Assembly (NCBI GenBank): GCA_018398815.1
Contig: CM031601.1
Location: forward strand, 33,409,253-33,473,252
DNA: 64,000 nucleotides
Direction of reading: 5' to 3'
Source: Conus ventricosus
Lineage: Eukaryota; Mollusca; Gastropoda; Neogastropoda; Conidae
A program made the translations under genes and the position numbers. Every line of letters begins with the position of its first letter. Within the stretch, counting starts at the first letter, position 1. Of the stretch, positions 10,400 to 22,315 are shown piece after piece. Below the pieces are notes generated by a model. That model was not told where the DNA came from. It worked only from the letters and a program-made list of their open reading frames with translations, and searched no databases.

Positions 10400-10780
10400 T
10401 TCATCAACACGTTTTATTTTTATGATTCATTACTATTTTCCCCTTTTAAGGGCCAGTTGTAAGAAAAAAGCCAATACTGCTTATTTTAATTTTTTTTTAC
10501 CTTGAAAACAAAACAAACAAATAAAAATCATTCGTATTCACTCCCCTCCCCCAACCCAAACAGTTTAAATTAAACTGCTTTTTGGTTAGCATGTCAGTCT
10601 GTGTTTTGAATTATAAAAATTCATCATGCCTTTTTTATGATTCATTTATATTTTCCTTTTCTAAGGGCCAAATGTAAGAAAAAGCCGATACAGCTTATTT
10701 ATTTATTTATTTTTTTACCTTAACAACCCTCCTCCCAAACAGCTTAAACTGCTTTTTGGTGAGCATTAGTTTGTGTTCCT
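10400..10780 (+). repeat. LINE 3' tail present twice in tandem (about 217-bp spacing)
   Basis: TATGATTCATTACTATTTTCC...AAGGGCCAGTTGTAAGAAAA...CAGTTTAAATTAAACTGCTT (from about 10420) recurs from about 10637 as TATGATTCATTTATATTTTCC...AAGGGCCAAATGTAAGAAAA...CAGCTTAAACTGCTTTTTGG. The conserved AAGGGCCA...TGTAAGAAAAAG block is typical of CR1-type 3' ends. Either two insertions share a site or the tail was duplicated. Confidence 0.8.
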
Positions 10781-10904
10781 GGAAGCACCGGTGGCTTCAG
10801 GACTCCAGACAAGGCCAGAATGGACAACGTAAAGGACTGGCCGGCGACCACGCCTCTTCCCTGTTCCAGGACAGGGCGGAGCAGCAGAAGCGGCTGTCAG
10901 AGCA

Positions 10905-11572
10905 CTCACACGACCAACCATCATGGAGCAACGACGCCAGGAAGACTCCCACGACCAACCATCATGGAGCAACGACGCCAGGAAGACTCCCACGACCAAC
11001 CATCATGGAGCAACGACGCCAGGAAGACTCCCACGACCAACCATCATGGAGCAACGACGCCAGGAAGACTCCCACGACCAACCATCATGGAGCAACGACG
11101 CCAGGAAGACTCCCACGACCAACCATCATGGAGCAACGACGCCAGGAAGACTCCCACGACCAACCATCATGGAGCAACGACGCCAGGAAGACTCCCACGA
11201 CCAACCATCATGGAGCAACGACGCCAGGAAGACTCCCACGACCAGTCATCATGGAGCAACGACACCAGGAAGACTCCCACGACCAACCATCATGGAGCAA
11301 CGACGCCAGGAAGACTCCCACGACCAGTCATCATGGAGCAACCACGCTAGGAAGACTCACACGACCAGTCATCATGGAGCAACGACGCCAGGAAGACTCC
11401 CACGACCAGTCAGCATGGAGCAACGACGCCAGGAAGACTCCCACGACCAGTCATCATGGAGCAACGACGCCAGGAAGACTCCCACGACCAGTCATCATGG
11501 AGCAACGACGCCAGAAGCTGTCAGAACACTACCACGACCAGTCATCATGGTGCAACGACGCCAGGAGGGAGA
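10905..11572. repeat. 41-bp minisatellite, about 16 copies
   Basis: TCATGGAGCAACGACGCCAG recurs every 41 bp (10921, 10962 and so on), followed by GAAGACTCCCACGACCA. The first eight units are nearly identical. Later units carry AACCATC to AGTCATC changes, so variants cluster to the right. All three plus frames are open across the array because 41 mod 3 is 2 and the unit lacks stops, so the resulting 200-280-codon frames are not genes. Confidence 0.97.
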
Positions 11573-12264
11573 AAGGCTTGTGCACTGAGGAATGAGAGCG
11601 TAACATCCGTAGGAAGGACAGCACCCGACCTTGAGCACAGAGCGTGTCAGTGCGTGTCTGTCACGACAGTCCTCCAAGACCACCCCACCCCACGTCACCC
11701 CAACACCTACCACCCAGATAGGAGTCAATACTCACACCATGGGAGGAAAGGCGCAGGGGGGGGGGGGGGGGGGGGGGGGAGGGGGAGGGGGGGGGGGGCG
11801 TGGAGAGCAGAGGCGGGTGGAGGGTGGAGGCGGGGCGGAGCTGAAGAAGGACAACTGTCCTCCAGGACCCTTTCCCGTTGTTCACCAATGACTCTATTAT
11901 CACCCTGGCCGCGTCCCCGCAGTGCAGAGAAAGGCGGGAAGCCAGGGAGTGGGAGACCGATCAGACAGGGGCCGCTACTCCAGCGGCCTAGCACGGCGCT
12001 AATAACGGTCATTAGTGGTACGGCGGAGTTCCCTGTTCAGGGCGTGGCCCCCATCCCCGGCACGCCGCCCTCAGTACGCTCACAGCGCACACGGAGGGCA
12101 AGCCCCATTCACACCGCCAACATCGGCCGTTTACCTCACCTGCTGGGGGAAAGAAAAAACTGGGTGGTGTCTGTAATAGTACAAGTGGTAGAGACATCAC
12201 CCCCCTTCCCTATCCAGCCACGCCTTCCCCCCAACCTACACTCCAATCCTTCTCCCCAATTCCT
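11573..12264. other. GC-rich sequence with poly-G, no recognised gene
   Basis: G runs at about 11756-11798 interrupted by single A. The glycine- or proline-rich frames on either strand are repeat translations. Confidence 0.4.
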
Positions 12265-12335
12265 CTGCGAAAGAGGCCAGTGGTAGAGGTCTGTGTGCTG
12301 GACTGAAAAGCGCGCCGGCCGACTTGAACTACAGC
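12265..12335 (+). repeat. Possible tRNA-derived SINE head
   Basis: GAGGCCAGTGGTAGAGGTCT resembles a tRNA 5' half with an A box, and GCTGGACTGAAAAGCGCG resembles an anticodon arm. The B box that should follow is poor (GACTTGAACTAC). No paired acceptor stem is seen. It may be a decayed SINE or chance. Confidence 0.3.
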
Positions 12336-12384
12336 CTAATATTATACAGCTCCAGTCATTTTCATGGCTGACTCGGTGATCACA

Positions 12385-13070
12385 CCAGAACGACGACCCG
12401 TCTAAGCTGACCTGGAATCCTAGTTGAGTACATTCACACTGAATTGTGGGTAACATTAAGGTATTTCCAAACTGAATTACAAGTGACCTCTTTAAGCTGG
12501 TTCTAGCTGAATTATTGGTTATATATTTGGCCATGTCAAAGCTAAACGACAGGTGACCTACTTAGGCATGCCCTGCGATGGCATGCCCAGGGAAAATTAC
12601 AGGCGACCTATTTTGGTATTTCCAAGCTGAATTGCGGGTCAGTTATTTGAGCATGTCCACCCGAATTACAGGTATCGATGGACATGTCCTAATTACAGGT
12701 GACATATTTGGGCAGCGCTACCTGACTTACAGGTGACGAATTCGTGCATGTCCAAGCAGAATTACAGGTGACGTATTTGGACATGTCCACGCTGAATTAA
12801 AAGCGAGACATTTGGGCACATCCACACTGAATTCAAGCGACTTGTTTGGACATGTCCATGCTCAATTGTAAGTGACATAACTGGGCATATCAAAGCTATA
12901 TTTGAGCGATTATTTTGACATGTCGTAGGTGAATTACAGATGACATACGCAGGTCTTAGCTGAATCGAAGCAACATACTTGGGCATGTCCAAGCTGAATT
13001 ACTGCACACAGATGAAATTTTGGGCGTATATTGCCTGCTTTACAGGTGACCTATGTGGGCAGATCATTGC
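12385..13070. repeat. Degenerate 35-bp minisatellite, about 18 copies
   Basis: Core GGCATGTCCAAGCTGAATTA followed by CAGGTGACCTATTTG recurs with spacings of 34-35 bp in the best part (12751, 12786, 12821, 12855). Units differ strongly from each other, so this array is older than its neighbours. Confidence 0.85.
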
Positions 13071-13169
13071 AGGTGACATTGGAGCGTCTCAATGTTCCTG
13101 TGGTATCTGTGAAGCGCAAAAAGGTTCATTTGTCCACCACTTGGGATGGCACGATCCCCTCCTGCCCTA

Positions 13170-13570
13170 TCCTGTGACCCCCACCGGCCCTGTCCTGTGA
13201 CCCCCACCTGCCCTATCCTGTGACCCCCACCTGCTCTATCCTGTGACCCCACCTGCCCTATCCTGTGAACCCCACCTGCCCTATCCTGTGACCCCCACCT
13301 GCTCTATCCTGCGATCCCTCCTGTGATGCTCTACTGTGATCCATACCTGCCCTATCCTGTGACCCCCACCTGCCCTATCCTGTGAACCCCACCTGCCCTA
13401 TCCTGTGACCCCCACCTGCTCTATCCTGCGATCCCCTCCTGTGATGCCCTACTGTGATCCATACCTGCCCTATCCTGTGACCCCACCTGCCCTATCCTGT
13501 GACCCCCACCTGCCCTATCCTGTGACTCCACCTGCCCTATCCTGTGATTCCCACTGTCCTATCCTGTGAG
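13170..13570. repeat. 22-23-bp minisatellite, about 17 copies
   Basis: CCCACCTGCCCTATCCTGTGA repeats at 22-23 bp. A longer block of about 115 bp that includes GCGATCCC, TGATGC and ACTGTGATCCATACC occurs twice (about 13311 and 13430), so a higher-order duplication is present. Confidence 0.93.
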
Positions 13571-13654
13571 GTTGGTGTTCACCTGGACGTCACTGGTGTT
13601 CCAAGTCTCTTTGACAATCACAGGATGACTGTCGGCGATGGCTTCCTCCACACT

Positions 13655-14565
13655 GGTGATGCTGACCCACCGCCCAACTGTACTGTTCACCCACCGCCCA
13701 GCTGTACTGTTCACCCACCGCCCAACTGAACTGTTCACCCACCGCCCAACTGTACTGTTCACCCACCGCCCAGCTGTACTGTTAACCCACCGTCCAACTG
13801 TACTGTTCACCCATCGCCCAACTGTACTGTTCACCCACAACCCAGCTGTACTGTTCACCCACTGCCCAACTGTACTGTTCACCCACCGCCCATCCATACT
13901 GTTTACCCACCGTCCAACTGAACTGTTCACCCACCGCCCAACTGTACTGTTCACCCACCGTCCAACTGTACTGTTCACCCACCGCCCATCTATACTGTTT
14001 ACCCACCGTCCAACTGAACTGTTCACCCACCGCCCAACTGTACTGTTCACCCACCGCCCAGCTGTACTGTTAACCCACCGCCCAGCTGTACTGTTCACCC
14101 ACAACCCAGCTGTACTGTTCACCCACTGCCCAACTGTACTGTTCACCCACCGCCCAGCTGTACTGTTCACCCACCGTCCAACTGTACTGTTCACCCATCG
14201 CCCAGCTGTACTGTTCACCCACAACCCAGCTGTACTGTTCACCCACCGTCCAACTGTACTGTTCACCCACCGCCCAGCTGTACTATTTCACCCACAGTCC
14301 AACTGTACTGTTCACCCACCGCCCTGCTGTACTGTTCACCCACCGCCCAGCTGTACTGTTAACCCACCGCCCAGCTGTACTGTTAACCCACCGCCCAGCT
14401 GTACTGTTCACCCACCATCCAACTGTACTGTTAACCCACCGCCCTGCTGTACTGTTCACCCACCGCCCAGCTGTACTGTTAACCCACCGCCCAGCTGTAC
14501 TGTTCACCCACCGCCCTGCTGCACTGTTCACCCACCGCCCAGCTGTACTGTTCACCCACCGATTA
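13655..14565. repeat. 24-bp minisatellite, about 38 copies
   Basis: TACTGTTCACCCACCGCCCA recurs every 24 bp (13681, 13705 and so on) with GCTG/ACTG alternation. The period is a multiple of 3, so long frames exist on both strands (up to 339 codons on plus, 235 on minus). Both-strand openness with an 8-residue period is expected from the repeat, and I do not call a gene. Confidence 0.97.
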
Positions 14566-15175
14566 TTTTCATTGATCACCAACTGATCATGTGCATTGTT
14601 GACCAATTGATCATGTGTATTGTTCACAACAGATCACGTGCATTGTTGACCAACTGATCATGTGTATTATTCACCAACTGATCATGTGTATTGTTCACAA
14701 CAGATCATGTGCATTGCTGACCAACTGATCATGTGTATTATTCACCAATTGATCATGTGTACTGTTCACAACAGATCATGTGCGTTGTTGACCAACTGAT
14801 CATGTGTATTATTCACCAATTGATCATGTGTATTGTTAACAACAGATCATGTGCATTGTTGACAACAGATCATGTGTATTGGTCACCAAGTGATCATGTG
14901 TATTGTTCACCAAGTGATCATGTGTATTGTTCACAACAGATCATGTGTAATGTTCACAACAGATCATGTGTATTATTCACAACAGATCATGTGTATTATT
15001 CACAACAGATCATGTGTATTGTTCACAACAGATCATGTGTATTTTTTTTAAATCAATGATCATGTGTATTGTTCACAACAGATCATGTGTATTTTTATCA
15101 ATGACCATGTGTATTGTTCACAACAGATCATGCGTATTGTTCACCAACTGATCATTGTATTGTTCACTATAGCTT
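14566..15175. repeat. 23-26-bp minisatellite with GATCATGTG core, about 25 copies
   Basis: GATCATGTGTATTGTTCAC plus ACAACA or CAACT recurs at 23-26 bp. It begins directly where the 24-bp array ends and shares the GTTCAC piece, so it may have grown out of that array. Many units contain the palindrome TGATCA. Confidence 0.95.
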
Positions 15176-15714
15176 ATCATCTGTATCTAAGCAACAACAC
15201 CACCACCCATAGTAATCATCATCATCACAGTAATGACAACAGATGATCAGTTCTACAGCGTTCTCATTCGCTTCGAAACTCTTTACATGATCCATCTTCA
15301 TAATCCATGCTCACACACCTGAACACAGAAAACCCGCGCCACTCACCTTTCCCTTCCACTCCCACCTTTACATCCCCACTCTACTCATAGCCACAACCAG
15401 CCACACACACACACACACACTCCCACCCCCCTGTCTCTTGTGGCGGCACTAACTGAGCCAGCTAGCACTAACTGGATAAGGCACTAAATCGATGTTGAAC
15501 TGGCCTCAGAGTATTTTTTAAGTTATTACCATCTAATTGTACGTATGATGTGTCATTTTTGTTTAAAAGCAACGATGAAAATAAGCAGTATTTTCATATT
15601 TAAAATATCAGCCGAAAGGTTGTTTGCACACACTTAAAAAGAAAGACTGCTCCCAAACATTTTCATCGAGGCTCATCCACTAGCGCCCTTCTGCTCAGCA
15701 TGAAATCATGGCAA
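15176..15714. other. No recognised gene
   Basis: AT-rich, with a short (CA)8 near 15402-15420 and CAT/CAC triplets near 15200-15230. Confidence 0.4.
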
Positions 15715-16285
15715 AGCTTTACTTTACGTTCGTGTGCCTTGGTGCTGACCATAATTTGCTACACTTTACGTTCGTTCCTTGCTGCTGACCATAATTTGCG
15801 ACACTTTACGTTCGTTCCTTGCTGCTGGCCATAATTTGCTACGCTTTACGTTCGTTCCTTGCTGCTGACCATAATTTGCTACACTTTACGTTCGTTTCTT
15901 GGTGCTGACCATAATTTGCTACACTTTACGTTCGTTCCTTGCTGCTGGCCATAATTTGCTACACTTTACGTTCGTTCCTTGCTGCTGACCATAATTTGCT
16001 ACGCTTTACGTTCGTTCCTTGCTGCTGACCATAATTTGCTACACTTTACGTTCGTTCCTTGCTGCTGACCATAATTTGCTACACTTTACGTTCGTTCCTT
16101 GCTGCTGACCATAATTTGCTACGCTTTAGGTTCGTTCCTTGCTGCTGACCATAATTTGTTACACTTTACGTTCGTTCCTTGCTGCTGACCATAATTTGCT
16201 ACGCTTTACGTTCGTTCCGTGCTGCTGACCATAATTTGCTACACTTTACGTTCGTTCCGTGGTGCTGACCATAATCTGCTACGTG
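15715..16285. repeat. 40-bp minisatellite, about 14 copies, very homogeneous
   Basis: TTTACGTTCGTTCCTTGCTG followed by CTGACCATAATTTGCTACAC has an exact 40-bp period (15781, 15821 and so on). Units differ by only one or two bases (CACT/CGCT, TGAC/TGGC). Alternate units carry CACTTTACG and CGCTTTACG, which hints at an 80-bp higher-order unit in part of the array. Confidence 0.97.
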
Positions 16286-16412
16286 CTCGGGGCATATGAA
16301 CAAAACCAAGCCAATCATTTGGTTAAGGTCGCTAGGGAGTAGCTATAATTTTGAATTTTTTCCAGTTAGTATCAGGGCCACGATAGTGCCCTAACACCCG
16401 ATCTCCTGTTGC

Positions 16413-16414
<2 letters not shown>

Positions 16415-16484
<70 letters not shown>
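16415..16484. repeat. (CA)n microsatellite
   Basis: About 34 uninterrupted CA repeats. Confidence 0.98.
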
Positions 16485-16486
<2 letters not shown>

Positions 16487-17360
16487 CGCACAAACATTCC
16501 CATAAGAGACAAAAGCAGCTGAAACTTGGGAGGATGGAAAGAACGGTGGTTAAACCAAGAACAATCCCTTGTCCCTTCTCAACCCCCATCCCCAACGACC
16601 CCTTATGCCCCCTCAAAAAAGAAAAAAGAAAGAAAGAAAAAAAGCAACCGACCAACCAGCCAACAAACAAAGAGGTAAGCAAAATCCAAACACCTCTTTG
16701 CCCATGAACGCACATACAAACACAATTCCTGACTTATTTTCAAAGGCAACAATATCTGGCAACATTTGTTCGCCCATGCCCAGAACAAGTGTGAACGTGC
16801 AGGTGAAGGGGCTGAGACTCACAACACGCCGCATGCCGGCACTGAACTGCAGCACTCAGTGTGAAAACATCCAACTCGTGCGGAAGGGGGTGGGGGCGGG
16901 AGGAAAGGGTGGCGGTGGGTCGGAAGGTACAGTGAAGGTAAAACCGGTGGTAAGGCAATGGAGGTAAACATCGGGGTGAGATGAAAGCTAGATCCGATCC
17001 CCTCCTCTCCCCCACCCCTCCCCCGCTTCTCCTTCTGTCGTTTTGGCCGCGTGGCACAATGACAGCAGAAGCAGCACACTGACACAGTTTATCTTGAATT
17101 GACCGTTTGTGATTTCAATACACTTCACACGCGTTCACATTATAAAACGTATACGTTGTTTCCCATAGAGATCTAGAGTGCACTTAGCTGAGACCTACAC
17201 CAGCACACTTCTCCATTACACAAAATGATGTGAGATGAAGCATCTGCAACAGAGCCCATTTCAGTTTGGCAATTAATGTTAATTCTCATGATCCTGGATC
17301 AATTAGTACATCAACATTTTCTGGTATCTGCAAATGAGCTTATGAAAATGCTAGCAACGA
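16485..17360. other. No recognised gene
   Basis: Mixed composition with lysine-coding A-rich runs near 16615-16645. No domain seen in any frame. Confidence 0.4.
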
Positions 17361-17485
17361 ATGATGAAATATACATAACTGGCATCATCATCACAGTTAT
17401 ATTTTTAATAACTGATCATACATGATGAAATAATTATACATAACTGGCATCACAGTTATCTTTTTAATAACTGACCATAAATGGA
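17361..17485. repeat. 60-bp direct repeat, 2 copies
   Basis: GATGAAAT...ACATAACTGGCATCA...CACAGTTAT...TTTTTAATAACTGA starts at 17363 and again at 17423. The copies differ by a few indels. Confidence 0.85.
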
Positions 17486-18149
17486 TTAAATATGTACATC
17501 TTTGCGATTACTCACTCTTTGTCACCCTGCCCCTTTCTCTGCTCTCCACTGTCCTACCACGTTTCTCTCAGCATTGGAAACATTCGCTTTCACTGACACG
17601 TTAGAGGGAACAGACAACTGCCCACGTGCAACTAGCAATAACGCCAAACTGTCAAACACAGCGAAAGTCAACAGGCAAGCCAATCTGGGATTAAGAAATA
17701 AAGAAAGAAACAAATAATGCAGAGGCAAAAGTGATGAGAACCACCACAGCCAAACAGAGGCCTACCGTGCGTCTTCGCGCCTTTCTTCTTGGGCGGATCG
17801 GCGTTCACTGTGTCGGAGGACATAAAATCATGACTGTGTCTTCTCCACACAACCACACACGTAACACACAACAGCTACACCATCTCATGGATTCTTAAAG
17901 ATCGCAGCAGACATCTGAACAGCACGCAGCCTACTGGATACTGGATCAATTAAAACAGTACGACTTTAATCAGAAAAAAATAGCCAGCGTTCCACACAGA
18001 TGTTTGCTGCGAGCGCCGTCAAAGCGGGAGTATAAAGCTCACAATACACTTACACACGTGTTTAAATGTGTACACATAGTAACTCTCCCTCACACACACA
18101 CATCCGTCCACACACTTCTTTCTCTCTCTCTCTCCGTTACATACACTGT
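17486..18149. other. No recognised gene
   Basis: Unique-looking sequence. Short frames only. Confidence 0.4.
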
Positions 18150-18423
<274 letters not shown>

Positions 18424-18650
18424 GAGGGTATAATTGGAAATGGTCTAGTCATAACCTACTGATGAAAAAAGTGAATTAGTGTCTTAGTGGGTGAAAACAG
18501 ATACTACCAAAAAAAAAAAAAAAGTAACCACACATTAACAGCACAAACAAACAAACAAAAGTAAAAAGAACTAAAATATATTAGGCACTTTGCTTCCGAT
18601 CGGCTCTCCTCACAAACACTCCTTGCCGCCCCTCTTGTATTGTATCACAC

Positions 18651-18665
18651 ACACACAGACACACA

Positions 18666-18743
<78 letters not shown>

Positions 18744-18752
18744 CACACACCG
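18651..18752. repeat. (ACGC)n microsatellite
   Basis: About 20 CACG units with flanking CACA. Alternating purine/pyrimidine with high CpG, which is unusual beside the GT and GA tracts of the region. Confidence 0.96.
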
Positions 18753-18883
18753 AAATGAAAATATGAAATACTCACTCGTTAAGACACATAGCAGGAACAG
18801 GTATTCCGTGTATGAAATGATTCCTGCAACCAAACCACTACATGACTATACATCACGAAATTGAAACAAACATCATTATAAGA

Positions 18884-18914
18884 AAGAGAGAGAGAGAGAG
18901 GGGTGGGGGGGGAG

Positions 18915-18949
<35 letters not shown>

Positions 18950-18950
18950 T

Positions 18951-18987
<37 letters not shown>
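18884..18987. repeat. Compound (GA)n and (GT)n microsatellite
   Basis: GA repeats interrupted by a G-rich block at about 18901-18916, GA again to 18947, then GT to 18986. Confidence 0.96.
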
Positions 18988-18988
<1 letters not shown>

Positions 18989-20569
18989 AAAGCTGTACGG
19001 AGGGCAGGAAAAGATTCGGACGAGCGGTGTTAAAATGGAAGAGAATTCCAAATAAACGGGGCACAGAGAAAAGCAGCGTTCATCCAATCTTTCAGTAGAG
19101 GTAAACGAAACATGGAGTTCTTGGTAGTGAAAACTCGTGAACAACATTAGCTGGTCCTGTTGAACTGCCTGCACAAAGCAGAGACCTGCCGTCTCATACT
19201 CGGTTTGCTTCAACATGAAACCAGCGTAAAATTCGGAGATCGGGATCAGATATATCGGTTCGCAGAAATTTACGGATACGCTGAGCTTCATCGTTTTTAA
19301 GTTTTCGGATATGAAAAAAAAAGAAAAAAAAAAGAAGGAGAAGGATTCTACTTCTTCCACTACTACTACTATGACCACTACCACTGCGACAACGACGACG
19401 TCAATGACGACGACGTCAGGAACGAGTCCGGGATTCCCTTTTGCACAGTCTGATGTTTTCACAGCTAGCGAACACCTCTGAAAGGAGTGAGAAACCAAAG
19501 TGCTGCACGGTCCGTCGTGGAAGTCGTCCATTTGTCAGCATGGGGTGTGACCTGCTCCCCAAACTCTGCCCTACACACGGCCCGTGTGCCGCAGTGTCGC
19601 CACTGACCTGCCAAGGCAGAAGGTGCTACCTGTCAGTGCTCCCCCCTACATGACGTCATGATATAGTCTGATCAAAGATAGTTCGGTCTGATGGTCACGG
19701 AGAACTTATTCCCGCCAATGTGAATTGTAACCAAAAAAAGTAAACTGAAAAATTAAGTAGTGGGGGAAAAACAAGTGCAGGCCAACAATTCTTCAGTCAT
19801 TATAGCAATGACTTGGCAAAGATTTGAACTTCTAGAAAAAAAAAATGAAGATGAAGGAAACGGGGGAGTATATTATAAATAATGAGAAACCCTTCACTAG
19901 CTGCCTGAGGGAACCATCGCAAACCCTCTCGAAGGCAGATCTATTTGTATTGCCTGCTCCTAGGCCTTTCGTCCGCTTACTGGATCACACAGTGGCTGAC
20001 CAAGTGATCCGAGGGAGGGGAAGACTCAATGTTTCCAGCAGTAGACCCTCTGTCAATGATAAGGATGAGAGGAAAAGACAGGAGTAGTTTACAACGCGCT
20101 ATTCCCAGTATCACAAAAGCTCACCTCCTCCTTCCCCTCCCTTCTCCACTCCAACTTCCCCCGTCACCTCCCTCCCTCCCTCCCTCCCTCCCTCCCAGAA
20201 CTCCTCTCTCCTCTTCACCCATCCGCCTTCCTGTGTCGAGTACGGCATCCGACCTATAACCAAGCACATCACGTTTCACGTGCACGCCAACAAGCCTTAG
20301 GTCAGACTGACACCAGAATCAGATTAAAAACAACAAAACTTGAATTGTCTCATTCTAAAAGAAAAAAAAGCAACCCCCCCCCCCCCCTTCCTCTCTAGCA
20401 AAAAATGTAATTGTGGTTTGCTGCTTTTAAAATGAGAAATAAACAGCAAAAACAAAATACAATTCAATGCAGGAAAAGAAAAGCGATATGCCTCAAGATT
20501 AGGCCAGCCGACCATAGGGGCCACATGAGGGCTAACTCTGACGACATTGCATCAACATCCTCAACAAGC
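18988..20569. other. No recognised gene; small repeats only
   Basis: Includes an A-rich run (19315-19337), TAC/GAC triplets (19355-19412), (CCTC)n at 20168-20196 and poly-C at about 20374-20386. A segment at 19755-19855 recurs elsewhere (see next entry). No coding domain recognised. Confidence 0.4.
19755..19855. repeat. Dispersed about 100-bp repeat (copies also near 42.56 and 54.70 kb)
   Basis: GGGGGAAAAACAAG...AACAATTCTTC...AATGACTTGGCAAAGATTTGA followed by an A run. The same order appears at 42555-42650 (GTGGGAGAAAAAAAGTGGG...AACAATTTTTC...AATGACTTGGCAAAGATTTTA, A run) and in a more damaged form at 54705-54800. Its family is not known to me. Confidence 0.65.
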
Positions 20570-22315
20570 AGACCGACACGTCACCAAGACACAAAACACA
20601 AACCGACACGTCACCAGGACACAGGACATAGACCGACACGTCACCAGGACACAGAAGACAGACCGACACGTCATCAGGACACAAAACAGACCGACAGATC
20701 ACCAGGACATAGGACACAGACCGACACGTCACCAGGACACAGACCGAAACGTCACCAGGACATAAGACACAGACCGACACGTCACCGGAATACAGACCGA
20801 CACATCACCGGAACACAGACCGACATGTCACCAGGACACAAAACACGGACCGACACGTCACCAGAACACAGACCTCACGTCACCAGGACACAAAACACAG
20901 ACCAACACGTCACCAGGATACAGACCTACACGTCAACAGGACACAGAACACAGACCAACACGTCACCAGGACACAGACCGATACGTCACCTGAACACAGG
21001 ACACAGACCGACACGTCAGCAGGACACAGACCTACACGTCACTAGGACACAGAACACAGACCGACACGTCACCAGGACACAGACCTACACGTCACCAGGA
21101 CACGTACACAGACCTACACGCCACCAGGACACAGACCTACACGCCACCAGGACACAGAACATAGACCGACACGTCACCAGACACAGACCTACACGCCACC
21201 AGGACACAGAACACAGACCGACACGTCACCAGGACACAGACCTACACGCCACCAGGACACAGAATATAGACCGACACGTCACCAGGACATAGACCTACAC
21301 GCCACCAGGACACAGAACATAGACCGACACGTCACCAGGACACAGACCTACACGCCACCAGGACACAGAACATAGACCGACACGTCACCAGGACACAGAC
21401 CTACACGCCACCAGGACACAGAACATAGACCGACACGTCACCCGGACACAGACCTACACGTCACCAGGACACTAAACACAGACCGACACGTTATCAGGAC
21501 ACAGAAGAGACCAACACGTCATCAGGACACAGAACACAGGCTGACACGTCACCAGTACAAAGACCAACACGTCACCAGGACACTAAACACAGACCGACAC
21601 GTCACCAGGACAAAGACCAACACGTCACTAGGACACAAAACACAGACCGACACGTCACCACGACATACAAGAAACACAGACCAACACGTCAAAAGGACAC
21701 AGAACACAGACCGACACATCACCAAGACACAAAACACAGACCGTACGTCACCAGGACACAGAACGACACGTCACCAGGACACTAAACACAGACCGACACG
21801 TCACCAGGACACAGAACACTGACCGACACGTCACCAGGACACTAAACACAGACCGACACGTCACCAGGACACTAAACACAGACCGACACGTCATCAGGAC
21901 ACAGAACACTAACCGACGAGTCACCAGGACACAGGACACAGACCAACACGTTACCACATCACCAGGACACAAAACACAGACCGACACGTCACCAGGACAC
22001 AAAACACAGACCAACTCGTCACCAGAACACAGACTGACACGTCATCAGGACACAGAAGACAGACCCACACGTCACCAGGACACAGGACACAGACCGACTC
22101 GTCACCAGAACACAGACCGACACGTCACCAGGACACAGAACACAGACCCACACGTCACCAGGACACAGAAGACAGACCCACACGTCACCAGGACACAGGA
22201 CACAGACCGACTCGTCACCAGAACACAGACCGACACGTCACCAGGACACAGAACACAGACCGACACGTCACCAGGGCACTAAACACAGACCGACACGTCA
22301 CCAGGACACAGGACT
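20570..22315. repeat. CACGTCACC minisatellite array, about 1.75 kb, with local 53-bp higher-order unit
   Basis: Units GACCGACACGTCACCAGGAC plus ACA or ACAGAACACA alternate at roughly 20-23 and 30 bp. In the 21.24-21.45 kb part the composite is exact: CCTACACGCC starts at 21241, 21294, 21347 and 21400, giving a 53-bp dimer. On the minus strand each unit reads GGTGACGTGTC, a bZIP-type core. The 293-codon frame at 20411-21292 is a repeat translation. Confidence 0.95.

Noticed and set aside
10756..11595. 279-codon frame with RRQEDSHDQPSWSND-type repeats
   Set aside because: It translates the 41-bp minisatellite, where all plus frames are open. No flanking gene signals.
13559..14657. Very long open frames on both strands (339 and 235 codons) with an 8-residue repeat
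   Set aside because: They coincide exactly with the 24-bp minisatellite. A stop-free unit whose length is a multiple of 3 leaves several frames open on both strands.
13655..15175. Array of short direct repeats considered as CRISPR
   Set aside because: Units are contiguous without unique spacers and the context is eukaryotic.
20411..21292. 293-codon Thr/Arg/His-rich frame
   Set aside because: Translation of the CACGTCACC array.
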